DNA from: a bacterium
GTDB taxonomy: Bacteria; Patescibacteriota; Minisyncoccia; Phycocordibacterales; UBA918
NCBI GenBank assembly: GCA_002710785.1
Contig: PAMC01000018.1
Location: forward strand, 19,825-83,824
Reading direction: 5' to 3'
Length of the DNA: 64,000 nt
A program made the position numbers and the translations under genes. A model generated the notes under the pieces. It was not told the origin of the DNA and did not search any database. It worked only from the letters and a program-made list of their open reading frames with translations. Positions 40,438 to 48,838 of this stretch are shown here, piece after piece (positions within the stretch are counted from its first letter, which is position 1; each line of letters starts with the position of its first letter).

Positions 40438-41193
40438 ATGTCAATTTTTGCCCGCTTTCAAAGTATTGAAGAGAATGACAAAGCCGCCGTGGTGCGCAAA
40501 TTAATGGAAAACAGCACGCCCGACTTCGACTTCTTCTACATCACTGGCCTCGCCGTCTTAATGGCCACCTTCGGCCTCTTGGCAGATAGCCCGTCGATTG
40601 TTATCGGCAGCATGCTGATTGCGCCGGTCCTCTACCCGATTTTAGGCGTTGCGCTCGGCCTGGTTATGAGTAACCCGAGTGTGCTTGGACGCTCAACTGT
40701 TACGCTCACGAAGTCGTTTGCGATTGGGGTTGGTTTGGCCACGATTGCGACGGTGCTGTTTAACGAGTCGAGTGTTGCTACGAGCGAGGTGTTGGCACGC
40801 ACCGAACCGAGCTTGCTGTACTTCCTGGTAGCGATTGTAGCCGGGGCAGCGGTCTCGTTTACCCTCGGCCAGCCTGAGTGGAGCGAAACCCTGCCCGGCA
40901 TTGCTATCTCGGTTGCACTCATCCCACCGCTCGCGGTAGTGGGTATCGGTCTGGCGACGCTCGACATCGAGATTGTGAGCGGCTCACTTGTGCTGCTAGG
41001 CCTTAACTTTGCTGGTATCGTCTTTTCAGCCATGGTGACTTTCTCTCTCATGAACCTCTACGAAAAGCAGCACATTGCTGAGTCGACCATTAAGAAGGTC
41101 GACGAGCGGCTAGAGCGCGAAGAAGAAGCCATCGCTGCTGCTGAAGAAGCCCTTGAAGAGAAGGTAAACGGAACCGGCAAGCCGGTAGTGTAG
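40438..41193 (+). CDS. DUF389 membrane protein
   Basis: A 251-residue membrane protein with five to six transmembrane helices and the DUF389 signature I-V-I-G-S-M-L-I-A-P-V-L-Y-P-I-L-G near residue 55. The C-terminus is a charged coiled coil (V-D-E-R-L-E-R-E-E-E-A). DUF389 has no established function. An SD-like sequence is lacking. A bactofilin-like gene follows after 4 nt. Confidence 0.88.
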   Translation: MSIFARFQSIEENDKAAVVRKLMENSTPDFDFFYITGLAVLMATFGLLADSPSIVIGSMLIAPVLYPILGVALGLVMSNPSVLGRSTVTLTKSFAIGVGLATIATVLFNESSVATSEVLARTEPSLLYFLVAIVAGAAVSFTLGQPEWSETLPGIAISVALIPPLAVVGIGLATLDIEIVSGSLVLLGLNFAGIVFSAMVTFSLMNLYEKQHIAESTIKKVDERLEREEEAIAAAEEALEEKVNGTGKPVV

Positions 41194-41197
41194 CCCT

Positions 41198-42304
41198 ATG
41201 CGAGCACGCAGCTTCATTGTATTGGCACTGCTTTTGGCACCAATGGCGTCACAGGCAGAGACTGTCGTGCGGATAGCTGAGTCGGTGCTGGTGGCACCCG
41301 ATCAGCAAGTGGAGAATGATTTCTATGCAGCGGCGTCCAATATTACGCAGACCGGCTCTGTAGCTGGTGATATGTACGCAGCGGCAGGCGAAGTAACGGT
41401 TAAAGGTCCCATCGAGACTGACCTCACCATTTTTGCCGGCCGAGCAGCTATTGATGCTGCCGTGGGTGATGATGTGCGTCTCGCAGTGGGCGAGGCAACA
41501 ATTTCGGGAGATGTTGGTGGCGATGTATTTGTGTTGGGTGGCAGCCTTACTATTTTGCCCACAGCAAGCGTGTCTGGCGACGTGTACGTTTTTGGTGGCG
41601 AGGCAGAAATCGCTGGAGCCGTCGCGGGCTCGGTACGTGGTCGTGTTGAGCAGCTACGTATCGATACTACAGTTGGCGGGGGAGTTGACGTGGTGGCTCG
41701 TCAGCGCCTGACGCTTGGTAGCCGCACCGAAGTGGCTGGCGATGTGCAGTACCGCTCACAGCGTGAGCTCGTTCGCGCTCCCGAAGCAGTTATTAACGGT
41801 TCGGTACTGGCTAATGACTTACCCGCTGAGACCGACGAACCAAGCCTGGCTACGCAACTTCTGCCGAGCCTGATTATGCTCTTCGGCAGCCTCGTGTTGT
41901 ACCTTCTGGCCCGCGACTTTATGACGGCCGTCGTCACACATTCACTCACACACCCGCTCCGCGTGAGCTTTATTGGGATTTTACTCAGTCTAGTCGCCCC
42001 TGCGCTCGCCATTCTGTTAATGGTCACCGTGCTTGGTTTAGTTGTTGGTATCGGTACGTTGGGAGCGTTTATCGTCGTACTCGCTCTAAGCTACAGCGTG
42101 GCGCCGATGGTGCTCGGCGTGTTGATGTGGCGCCTCTTTGGCGGCACACCGGTACTGCAACCATTTGCCATTCTGGTTGGTGTGTGTGCGTTGCAGCTTT
42201 TGCTGCTTATCCCGACACTCGGAACGCTTATCGCTTTGTCCTTGAGCCTCATCGCTGCTGGTTCCCTTGCTGAAATCACGGTTAAGCGTCTCATGGCTTG
42301 CTAA
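41198..42304 (+). CDS. Bactofilin-like beta-helix membrane protein
   Basis: A 368-residue protein with a signal peptide (about 1-20, ending S-Q-A), about 180 residues of repeated V-x-G-D-V/T-I-x-G-x motifs as in polymer-forming bactofilins (G-D-V-G-G-D-V-F-V-L-G-G-S-L-T-I), then four or so transmembrane helices. Here the repeat domain is predicted outside, unlike classical cytosolic bactofilins. Such signal-plus-bactofilin-plus-membrane proteins are probably envelope scaffolds. Confidence 0.78.
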   Translation: MRARSFIVLALLLAPMASQAETVVRIAESVLVAPDQQVENDFYAAASNITQTGSVAGDMYAAAGEVTVKGPIETDLTIFAGRAAIDAAVGDDVRLAVGEATISGDVGGDVFVLGGSLTILPTASVSGDVYVFGGEAEIAGAVAGSVRGRVEQLRIDTTVGGGVDVVARQRLTLGSRTEVAGDVQYRSQRELVRAPEAVINGSVLANDLPAETDEPSLATQLLPSLIMLFGSLVLYLLARDFMTAVVTHSLTHPLRVSFIGILLSLVAPALAILLMVTVLGLVVGIGTLGAFIVVLALSYSVAPMVLGVLMWRLFGGTPVLQPFAILVGVCALQLLLLIPTLGTLIALSLSLIAAGSLAEITVKRLMAC

Positions 42305-42346
42305 GCCGAGACTGGAGCTTTTAGCAATCGATGGTACACTTAGGCG

Positions 42347-43033
42347 ATGCAGCAAAAGGTGGCTTTTTTAGATATTGATGGCACGGTCTTTCGCTCCAGC
42401 CTACTGATTGAGCTCGTTGAAGCACTAATCGAGAAAGAGCTGTTTCCAGAATCAGCTCGCAACGGTTACGAAAAGCAGTACCACGCCTGGCACAACCGCG
42501 AGGGTACGTACGAAGCCTACATCAACGCGATGGTGAAGGTGTTTATGCAAAATATTAAAGGCGTGCACTACGGCGATTTTGCCGACACGGGCCGTGCGGT
42601 TGTTGAGGCTAACCAAAAGCGAATTTACCGCTATACTCGAGACTTGATTGGCAAGCTCAAGAAGCAAAACTACTACGTGGTCGCTATCTCGCAGTCGCCA
42701 AAAACCATTCTCGATGAGTTCTGCAACGATTACGGTTTTGATAAGGTCTACGGTCGCATGTACGAAATTGGTCCGACCGATAAGTTTACCGGTGAGGTGA
42801 GTGACGAAGAGGTAATCGCCAATAAAGCCAATGTCATAAAGCGTGTTTTAGAAGATGAAGACTTCACCATCGATAACTCGGTGGCCGTGGGAGATACCGA
42901 GAGTGACATTCCCATGCTCGATATGGTTGCGATGCCAATTTGCTTTAACCCTAACAACACACTGTTTCAGCATGCGAAGCGGATGGGGTGGAAGGTGGTC
43001 GTCGAGCGCAAAGACGTCATTTATGAGCTTTAG
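42347..43033 (+). CDS. HAD-IB phosphatase (SerB-like)
   Basis: A 228-residue HAD hydrolase. The nucleophile motif is F-L-D-I-D-G-T-V near residue 7, motif II A-I-S-Q-S-P, and motif III/IV is K-A-N-V ... A-V-G-D-T-E-S-D-I-P-M-L. HAD-IB enzymes include phosphoserine phosphatases; the substrate is unproven. TACACT (42335-42340) ends 6 nt before ATG. The last 14 nt are repeated in inverted orientation about 100 bp downstream. Confidence 0.9.
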   Translation: MQQKVAFLDIDGTVFRSSLLIELVEALIEKELFPESARNGYEKQYHAWHNREGTYEAYINAMVKVFMQNIKGVHYGDFADTGRAVVEANQKRIYRYTRDLIGKLKKQNYYVVAISQSPKTILDEFCNDYGFDKVYGRMYEIGPTDKFTGEVSDEEVIANKANVIKRVLEDEDFTIDNSVAVGDTESDIPMLDMVAMPICFNPNNTLFQHAKRMGWKVVVERKDVIYEL

Positions 43034-43148
43034 CTATAACGAATCTGCTGCGTTGTGCTGCGGTAAAACCTCAGTCGCCGTATAAGAAATACGTCTTCTT
43101 CGGTTTTCCTGGCACGCCTTGCATCTCCGTCATCCTAAAGCTCATAAA
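43020..43148. repeat. Inverted repeat copying the end of the HAD gene
   Basis: TTTATGAGCTTTAG (43020-43033, the last codons of the HAD gene) is the exact reverse complement of CTAAAGCTCATAAA (43135-43148), with 101 bp between. The spacer has no gene on the plus strand; on the minus strand a short frame reads M-T-E-M-Q-G-V-P-G-K-P-K-K-T-Y-F-L-Y-G-D. This looks like a small palindromic insertion. Confidence 0.6.
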
Positions 43149-43178
43149 TTGCAGGAGTTGAAACCTAACGATTTTGGT

Positions 43179-43403
43179 ATGGACAAAAAACTCACTCGAG
43201 ACTTTGAAAACAAAATGATCGCCGGCGTGGTAGCTGGCTTGGCTAAGTACTTTGAGCACGATGTTACCTTGTGGCGGTTGGCGGTGGTGCTTGGGTTTGT
43301 CCTAACCGGTATTATGCCCGGCCTCCTGCTCTACATCATTGCCTGGATTATTATGCCCACTGACGACGGCGTTAGAGACGTAGAGTATGTCGTCAACGAG
43401 TAG
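43179..43403 (+). CDS. PspC-domain protein
   Basis: A 74-residue protein of the phage-shock-protein C type. It has M-I-A-G-V-V-A-G-L-A-K-Y-F (about residues 12-24), a W-R-L motif and one to two hydrophobic helices (L-L-L-Y-I-I-A-W-I-I-M-P). Such proteins sit in the membrane and sense envelope stress in characterised systems. The longer in-frame upstream extension is rejected as the family starts at M-D-K-K-L. It overlaps the photolyase start by 17 nt. Confidence 0.88.
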   Translation: MDKKLTRDFENKMIAGVVAGLAKYFEHDVTLWRLAVVLGFVLTGIMPGLLLYIIAWIIMPTDDGVRDVEYVVNE

Positions 43404-44772
43404 TGTAGACGAGCGAAGAGTTAGGGTGCTTAACGATGCGCCAGCGGGAGCTGGACCAGTTGTCTACGTCATGGCGCGCGAGCAGCGTGTCTGCGACAAC
43501 TGGGCGCTCCTCTACGCAGCCGAGCAAGCAAAGAAGCGGCAGGCGCCACTCTTGGTGCTATTTGCCCTCGGGCCAATGTTTAATGAGGGCAGCCGCCGCC
43601 ACAACGACTGGATGGTTGTGTCACTTAAGGAGGTCGAGAAAAACCTGGCGGCAAAACATATTCCGTTTTACATTGAGCTGGGTGAGTGGACAGACGTTAT
43701 CCCGGCTTTTGCGGCTGCGCACCACGTAGGGGAGGTGGTGTTTGATTTTAATCCACTGCAGCCGGTACGTGCCTGGCGCAATGCTGCGAGCGCGGTCCTC
43801 GCTATGCGAACCGTGGAGGTTGATGCCCGTAACATTATCCCGTGCTGGCAGGCCAGCGATAAAGCTGAATTTGCCGCGTACACGTTTCGGCCCAAGGTGC
43901 ATCGCCAGCTCAGCGAATTTCTTACCAACTTTCCGCCTCTTAGTGCGGCGTCGCCTCCGTACAACGGACCAACCTCTACGCACGATTGGAGTGTGGTCGC
44001 TGCATACCGCAACGTGAGTGTTGAGGCTCCGCTGCCTGCATGGATCGCGCCTGGAGAGGCTGCGGCTCAAGCGATGCTCACGCAGTTTCTAAACGAACGC
44101 TTGGCAGGCTACGCGGCGCGCCGCAACGACCCTAATGAGCAAGCGCTCTCAAATCTCTCGCCGTATTTACGCTGGGGCAACATTAGTGCACAGCGAGTGG
44201 CGCTAGCCGTCGAGGCGGTGCGTGGTGTACCACGAGACGACAAAGAAGCCTTTTTTGAAGAGCTCATCGTGCGACGTGAGCTCTCCGATAATTTTGTCTA
44301 CTACACCAAAGCGTACGACACGCTCGAAGGCGCACACCAGTGGGCGCAGACCACGCTCAGCGAACACGATAAGGATGAGCGCGAATATACGTACACACTT
44401 GAGCAATTTGAACAGGCCAAGACCCACGACGAGCTTTGGAATGCCATGCAGGTACAGATGGTACAAGAGGGGAAGATGCACGGCTGGTGCCGGATGTACT
44501 GGGCGAAGAAGATTTTGGAGTGGACAGCTTCACCGCAGGAAGCGATCACTATTGCGCTGACGTTAAACGACCGCTACCAACTCGACGGCCGCGACAGTAA
44601 CGGGGTGGTTGGGGTTATGTGGTCAATCGCGGGCGTGCATGATCGAGCTTGGACGGAGCGACCAGTTTTTGGCAAAATCCGCTACATGAATTTCAATGGC
44701 GCCAAACGCAAGTTTGATGTTGCTGCATACATCGAGCGGTACACTGATACCAACACGTTGTTTGATGCATAA
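43387..44772 (+). CDS. phr: Class II CPD photolyase
   Basis: A 461-residue deoxyribodipyrimidine photolyase of class II, which uses FAD and light to split cyclobutane pyrimidine dimers. Class II hallmarks are visible: Y-V-M-A-R-E-Q-R-V-C-D-N-W-A-L near the N-terminus, L-S-P-Y-L-R-W-G-N-I-S, and C-terminal H-G-W-C-R-M-Y-W-A-K-K-I-L-E-W with L-D-G-R-D-S-N-G-V-V-G. It implies exposure to light. The downstream MutY-like gene overlaps its stop by 8 nt, forming a DNA-repair pair. Confidence 0.93.
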   Translation: MSSTSSVDERRVRVLNDAPAGAGPVVYVMAREQRVCDNWALLYAAEQAKKRQAPLLVLFALGPMFNEGSRRHNDWMVVSLKEVEKNLAAKHIPFYIELGEWTDVIPAFAAAHHVGEVVFDFNPLQPVRAWRNAASAVLAMRTVEVDARNIIPCWQASDKAEFAAYTFRPKVHRQLSEFLTNFPPLSAASPPYNGPTSTHDWSVVAAYRNVSVEAPLPAWIAPGEAAAQAMLTQFLNERLAGYAARRNDPNEQALSNLSPYLRWGNISAQRVALAVEAVRGVPRDDKEAFFEELIVRRELSDNFVYYTKAYDTLEGAHQWAQTTLSEHDKDEREYTYTLEQFEQAKTHDELWNAMQVQMVQEGKMHGWCRMYWAKKILEWTASPQEAITIALTLNDRYQLDGRDSNGVVGVMWSIAGVHDRAWTERPVFGKIRYMNFNGAKRKFDVAAYIERYTDTNTLFDA

Positions 44773-45583
44773 GAAAGACCAGCAGTTCATAACTACGGTA
44801 CACAACTACTACTGCGAGCACGGGCGGCATAGTTTGCTGTGGCGGAGAACGAACAACCCGTACCGGATTGTGGTGTCGGAGATAATGTTGCAGCAAACCC
44901 AAGTCGACCGAGTGGTTCCTAAGTACCGAGCATTTTTGCGCCAGTTTCCCACCGCCAAAAAGCTCGCGACCGCGTCGTTAGCTGAGGTAATAAAAGTGTG
45001 GCAGGGCCTGGGGTACAATCGCCGGGCTAAATTGCTCCAGCAGTGCGCGCAGGTGATTACTAATGAGTATGGTGGGCGCTGGCCTCAGACGTACATCAAA
45101 CTCACATCCCTGCCCGGCATCGGTCCGTACACGGCAGGAGCAGTCATGGCGTTTGCGTATAATCAGGCGGTACCACTCATTGAGACTAATGTACGTACGG
45201 TCTACCTCCACCACTTCTTCCCAAACGACACCGACGTTACCGACAAATATATTCTTACCCTCGTGGAGCGGCACCTGCCGCACGTCGGCGATGCGCGCGT
45301 CTGGTACGCAGCACTTATGGACTATGGCAGCTACCTTAAAAAGACACACGGCAACCCCAACAGTCGAGCTGCGGGCTACGTTAAACAATCAACGTTTAAA
45401 GGAAGTGACCGCGAAGTTCGCGGTGCGATCGTTCGTACACTTACACAAACGCCACAGAGTCGTACGCAGCTGCGGCAAGCGCTTAAGCATCTCGATACAG
45501 TAAAAATTGACGCACAGCTCGAACGTCTCTTGGCCGAAGCCATGATTATCAAACAAGGGAGAGAGTACCAACTCTCCACCTAA
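44765..45583 (+). CDS. mutY: MutY-like adenine glycosylase without Fe-S cluster
   Basis: A 272-residue HhH-GPD glycosylase. It has V-S-E-I-M-L-Q-Q-T-Q-V (Glu39), the helix-hairpin-helix L-P-G-I-G-P-Y-T-A-G-A, and I-E-T-N-V-R-T-V, where Glu140 stands at the usual catalytic Asp. The C-x6-C-x2-C-x5-C cluster normally after the A-L-M-D-Y-G segment is absent (G-S-Y-L-K-K-T-H-G-N-P-N), and so is the NUDIX-like domain. A short helical, winged-like tail replaces them. It probably removes A opposite 8-oxoG, but specificity should be treated with caution. Confidence 0.85.
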   Translation: MHKKDQQFITTVHNYYCEHGRHSLLWRRTNNPYRIVVSEIMLQQTQVDRVVPKYRAFLRQFPTAKKLATASLAEVIKVWQGLGYNRRAKLLQQCAQVITNEYGGRWPQTYIKLTSLPGIGPYTAGAVMAFAYNQAVPLIETNVRTVYLHHFFPNDTDVTDKYILTLVERHLPHVGDARVWYAALMDYGSYLKKTHGNPNSRAAGYVKQSTFKGSDREVRGAIVRTLTQTPQSRTQLRQALKHLDTVKIDAQLERLLAEAMIIKQGREYQLST

Positions 45584-46788
45584 CGTGTGTCGTTGAGGGT
45601 GGTCGTTAAGAGCATGCCTGGTACGAGCGCAAAACCAAAGACTACAAAGATGAGGTTAAACGGCAGGTAGAGGAGCGCAGCGCTGCCAACGAGCGAGCCG
45701 ATCACCATCCCAAGCGGGCGCGTCAGTCGGAAGAAGCTAATTAAGTTAGCGTCGGTACCTTTGGTGTGTTTAAAGAAATAGCTTTCGGTAGTTACCTCTA
45801 CCAGAGCAGCCCCCACACGGTTAATGAACATCAGCGCCACCCACGGCCAGATGGTGGTCGCACTGAGGAAGGTAATGCTGGCGGTGGTTACAATCAGTAA
45901 GAGAAACCCGCTCGCCATTAGCTCTTTCTCTCCCCACGCACGGTCGGCGAGCCAGCCAATGGGCCACTCACATACCACGTACGCGAATAACCCGAGACCA
46001 ACGATGGTGCCAATTTTATCCCAGCTGAAGCCGATCTCGGTGGCCAGGTAAAGCGGTATGTAAATAATTGTCCACGCGAAGAACATTTGGAGTGAGAGGT
46101 GTGTCAAAAACGCGTTACGCATGTCACGGACGGCAAAAAATGTTTGCAACGTATGCATAATGCGCACCTCTTTGTACTTCGGATCCTTAAACTGCCTGAA
46201 GTGCACCAACGTGAGTGTCATAAAGGCTACTCCTGCCACGCTCGCAGCGAGGTAGGTGCGGGTAAGGTTGGCGTCATTGTCACCCACCAAAAGCGCAACC
46301 AAAAGTGGTCCAGCCGCTCCGGCGAGACTCATGAGTGAGAGCGCTAAGCCGCGTCGGCTGCCGGTGCTGGCTTCGTTGTTACCGATCAGCGACTCCGAAA
46401 ATACATCGAGCGACATGTAGAGTAGCGGGCTGGCAACCAAGAAAATCACAAAGAAGGTGATGATAAATGGTGTGAACGTGCTCGTACCCATCACTAGTAG
46501 TGAGAAGAGTAGAATCGCCGCAATACTGAGGGTGAATTTGGTGTTGCCAACCTTCTTGAGAATGCGAGAGATAAACAGAAAAATCAGAATCGAGAGACAC
46601 GATCCGACGGTGTAGAGGAGACCAACCACCTCAGCGGTTGTAAACTGTTCGAGGTACGTAGAGTTACTGTAGGCAACCAAAAATGCCTGTAGGTTAATGA
46701 GAATCGACAGCACGTACACCAGGGCGTACCTGGGTGGCGCGTGGTGGCGTGAAAAGGGGTAGTGTCGCACAATCGACGGCATGAGCAC
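45580..46788 (-). CDS. MFS transporter
   Basis: A 402-residue permease with twelve predicted transmembrane helices. The central loop (about residues 190-215) is charged (F-R-Q-F-K-D-P-K-Y-K-E-V-R), and an MFS-type motif appears in G-W-L-A-D-R-A-W-G-E-K-E near residue 285. The substrate is unknown. It converges with the MutY-like gene, overlapping by 4 nt. Confidence 0.85.
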   Translation of the reverse strand: MLMPSIVRHYPFSRHHAPPRYALVYVLSILINLQAFLVAYSNSTYLEQFTTAEVVGLLYTVGSCLSILIFLFISRILKKVGNTKFTLSIAAILLFSLLVMGTSTFTPFIITFFVIFLVASPLLYMSLDVFSESLIGNNEASTGSRRGLALSLMSLAGAAGPLLVALLVGDNDANLTRTYLAASVAGVAFMTLTLVHFRQFKDPKYKEVRIMHTLQTFFAVRDMRNAFLTHLSLQMFFAWTIIYIPLYLATEIGFSWDKIGTIVGLGLFAYVVCEWPIGWLADRAWGEKELMASGFLLLIVTTASITFLSATTIWPWVALMFINRVGAALVEVTTESYFFKHTKGTDANLISFFRLTRPLGMVIGSLVGSAALLYLPFNLIFVVFGFALVPGMLLTTTLNDTR

Positions 46789-46830
46789 ATTGTAGCAGTC
46801 ACGGTCAGGTGCTGTTTTTTAATACGTTAA

Positions 46831-46862
46831 CAAACCACCCCAGCGAAAGCTGGGGTGGTTTG
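46831..46862. terminator. Terminator hairpin between MFS and RNase J genes
   Basis: CAAACCACCCCAGC and GCTGGGGTGGTTTG form a perfect 14-bp stem with a GAAA tetraloop. It lies just after the RNase J stop on the minus strand. T-runs are poor on that side. Confidence 0.8.
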
Positions 46863-46865
46863 CGA

Positions 46866-48806
46866 TTAAATTCCGATTAGAACGGGTATCACCATTGGGT
46901 TTTTGTGGGTCTTTTGGAGCAAGAAGCCGTTTAAGGTGTCAGCCACTTGGTCCTTAACGTAGTCAAGGTCGAGTGGGTGCATACCTTGGGTGTGCTTCTC
47001 GATGGTGCGTTTTACCAACACACGTGCCTCAGAGAGAAGTTGCTGGTTCTCGCGTAGATAGACAAATCCGCGCGAGATAATATCGGGCGACTTGCGCAGC
47101 TTGCCGTTTTTAGTGCTGACGGTGGCAATTATCACAAACATACCGTCGTTGGCCAGCGTCTCGCGGTCGCGCAGCACAACCTCTTGCTTAGCGCCCACGG
47201 TAAAGCCATCGACCATGATGAGCTCGGTCGGAGCTTTTTGTTTGTGAAGAATGATCTCTTCGCCATTTTTGATGTCGATGAGTGAGCCATTGTCGGGTAC
47301 TACAATATTCTCTTTCGGAAAACCGGTGTCGATGGCGGCGTAACGGTGGCTCTTGAGGTGGAAATGGTGGCCGTGGACCGGCACCAAGAACTTAGGGTTA
47401 ACCTGCTGGCGCACCCAACAGAGCTCACCCGCGTTACCGTGGCCAGAGGAGTGCACAGAGTCACTCTTGTAGTTTACGACCCGCACGTCCTTACGATAAA
47501 TGTTGTCCTTGAGCTTCTGAACGGCAATTTCGTTACCGGGGATCACCGAAGACGAGAGCACGAGCGTGTCGCGTTCGTTGAGCTTTACGTACTTGTGCTT
47601 GTCAGTCGCCATACGCATAAGGGCAGCGAACTCTTCGCCCTGGGCGCCGGTGGCGAGGATGACAATCTTATCGGCCGGGTAGTCCTCCATTTGCGGGCCA
47701 GTGATAAGAACACCAGGCTTAACCTCGAGCATCTTGGCTTTAAGCGCAATGTCGATGTGGGTCCTGATACTACGCCCTTCGGGCACTACGTACTTACCGT
47801 ACTTCTCAGCCATCTTAATGATGTGAATGAGGCGCTCAAACTGTGAGGCAAAGGTACCAATAATCATACGGCCGTTGGTGTCACGAATCAGGCGCTCGAG
47901 CGCTTCAAACACCACGCTCTCAGGTGCCGAGAAACCATCGCGGTCAGCGTTGGTGGAGTCGGCTAGCATAACCAAGTTGTTGTTCTTACCGACGTTCTCC
48001 CAACTCTCGCGCTCTTCTTTAATCACTTCGCCGTCTTCGTGCGTCAAGCGAATGTCGCCCGTAATAACCACGTCGCCGTGCTTGGTTTCGACCGAGACAC
48101 CCATCGCATCGGGGATGGAGTGCGTAACAGGAAAGGTCTTCACTTTGGTGTTACCAACAGTAAAGCTCTCACCCTCTTTGACTACGTTCATCTCCAGTGG
48201 GTCCATATGTGGAAACTCCTCCTGACGCTTGAGGATCATGAGCGAGGTTAGGTACTGTGTGTACACTGGCGGGTTACCAATGCGCTCCATAATGAAGGGG
48301 ATACCACCGATGTGGTCGAGGTGACCGTGGGTGACCACCAGTGCACGAATTTTATGCTTACGCTCCTCGAGGTACTGGGTATTAGGGAGAATGTAGTTAA
48401 TACCCGGTGCACCAGAACCTTCCGAGACAAACTGGAAACCAGCATCAAAGACGATAATGTCGTCTTTGCTCTCGAAGACGATCATGTTGCGACCGATCTC
48501 CTCTACTCCAGAGATTGGAATAACACGCACCGTGTCCTCGTCGGTAATCTCAGGTAGTGCAGGCGCTTTCTCGTCAGTGGTGGCGAGTCGGTGCTTTAGA
48601 GCTGGACTCGTCATGCTGCTGCGACGTGGGCCAAAGTTAGAGCGCCGGCGCGACGTTTTTTTGGTCGTCTTTTTGGCTGTCCCACCACGTTGTGGTCGGC
48701 CACCGGCTGTGCGCTTGCGAGTGTTACCATGTGCGGCGCGAGTGTTTGAACGAGCGCTATGCGAGCGACGACGATTGTTTCGGTTTGGTTGGGTTTTTTC
48801 GTTCAT
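46866..48806 (-). CDS. rnj: Ribonuclease J
   Basis: A 646-residue metallo-beta-lactamase/beta-CASP nuclease for RNA decay and 5' processing. The zinc motif T-H-G-H-L-D-H-I-G-G is at residues 159-168, I-T-G-D-I-R follows, and beta-CASP S-S-G-H-G-N-A-G and V-P-V-H-G-H-H-F-H close the site. The first about 75 residues are an extra Arg/Lys/Ser-rich disordered extension (R-R-R-S-H-S-A-R-S ... A-K-K-T-T-K-K-T-S), probably RNA-binding. It is a key candidate for tRNA and mRNA 5' maturation here, since many mRNAs look leaderless. Confidence 0.94.
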   Translation of the reverse strand: MNEKTQPNRNNRRRSHSARSNTRAAHGNTRKRTAGGRPQRGGTAKKTTKKTSRRRSNFGPRRSSMTSPALKHRLATTDEKAPALPEITDEDTVRVIPISGVEEIGRNMIVFESKDDIIVFDAGFQFVSEGSGAPGINYILPNTQYLEERKHKIRALVVTHGHLDHIGGIPFIMERIGNPPVYTQYLTSLMILKRQEEFPHMDPLEMNVVKEGESFTVGNTKVKTFPVTHSIPDAMGVSVETKHGDVVITGDIRLTHEDGEVIKEERESWENVGKNNNLVMLADSTNADRDGFSAPESVVFEALERLIRDTNGRMIIGTFASQFERLIHIIKMAEKYGKYVVPEGRSIRTHIDIALKAKMLEVKPGVLITGPQMEDYPADKIVILATGAQGEEFAALMRMATDKHKYVKLNERDTLVLSSSVIPGNEIAVQKLKDNIYRKDVRVVNYKSDSVHSSGHGNAGELCWVRQQVNPKFLVPVHGHHFHLKSHRYAAIDTGFPKENIVVPDNGSLIDIKNGEEIILHKQKAPTELIMVDGFTVGAKQEVVLRDRETLANDGMFVIIATVSTKNGKLRKSPDIISRGFVYLRENQQLLSEARVLVKRTIEKHTQGMHPLDLDYVKDQVADTLNGFLLQKTHKNPMVIPVLIGI

Positions 48807-48838
48807 AGAATTGTTACTACGTTATACGTTACTAATGG

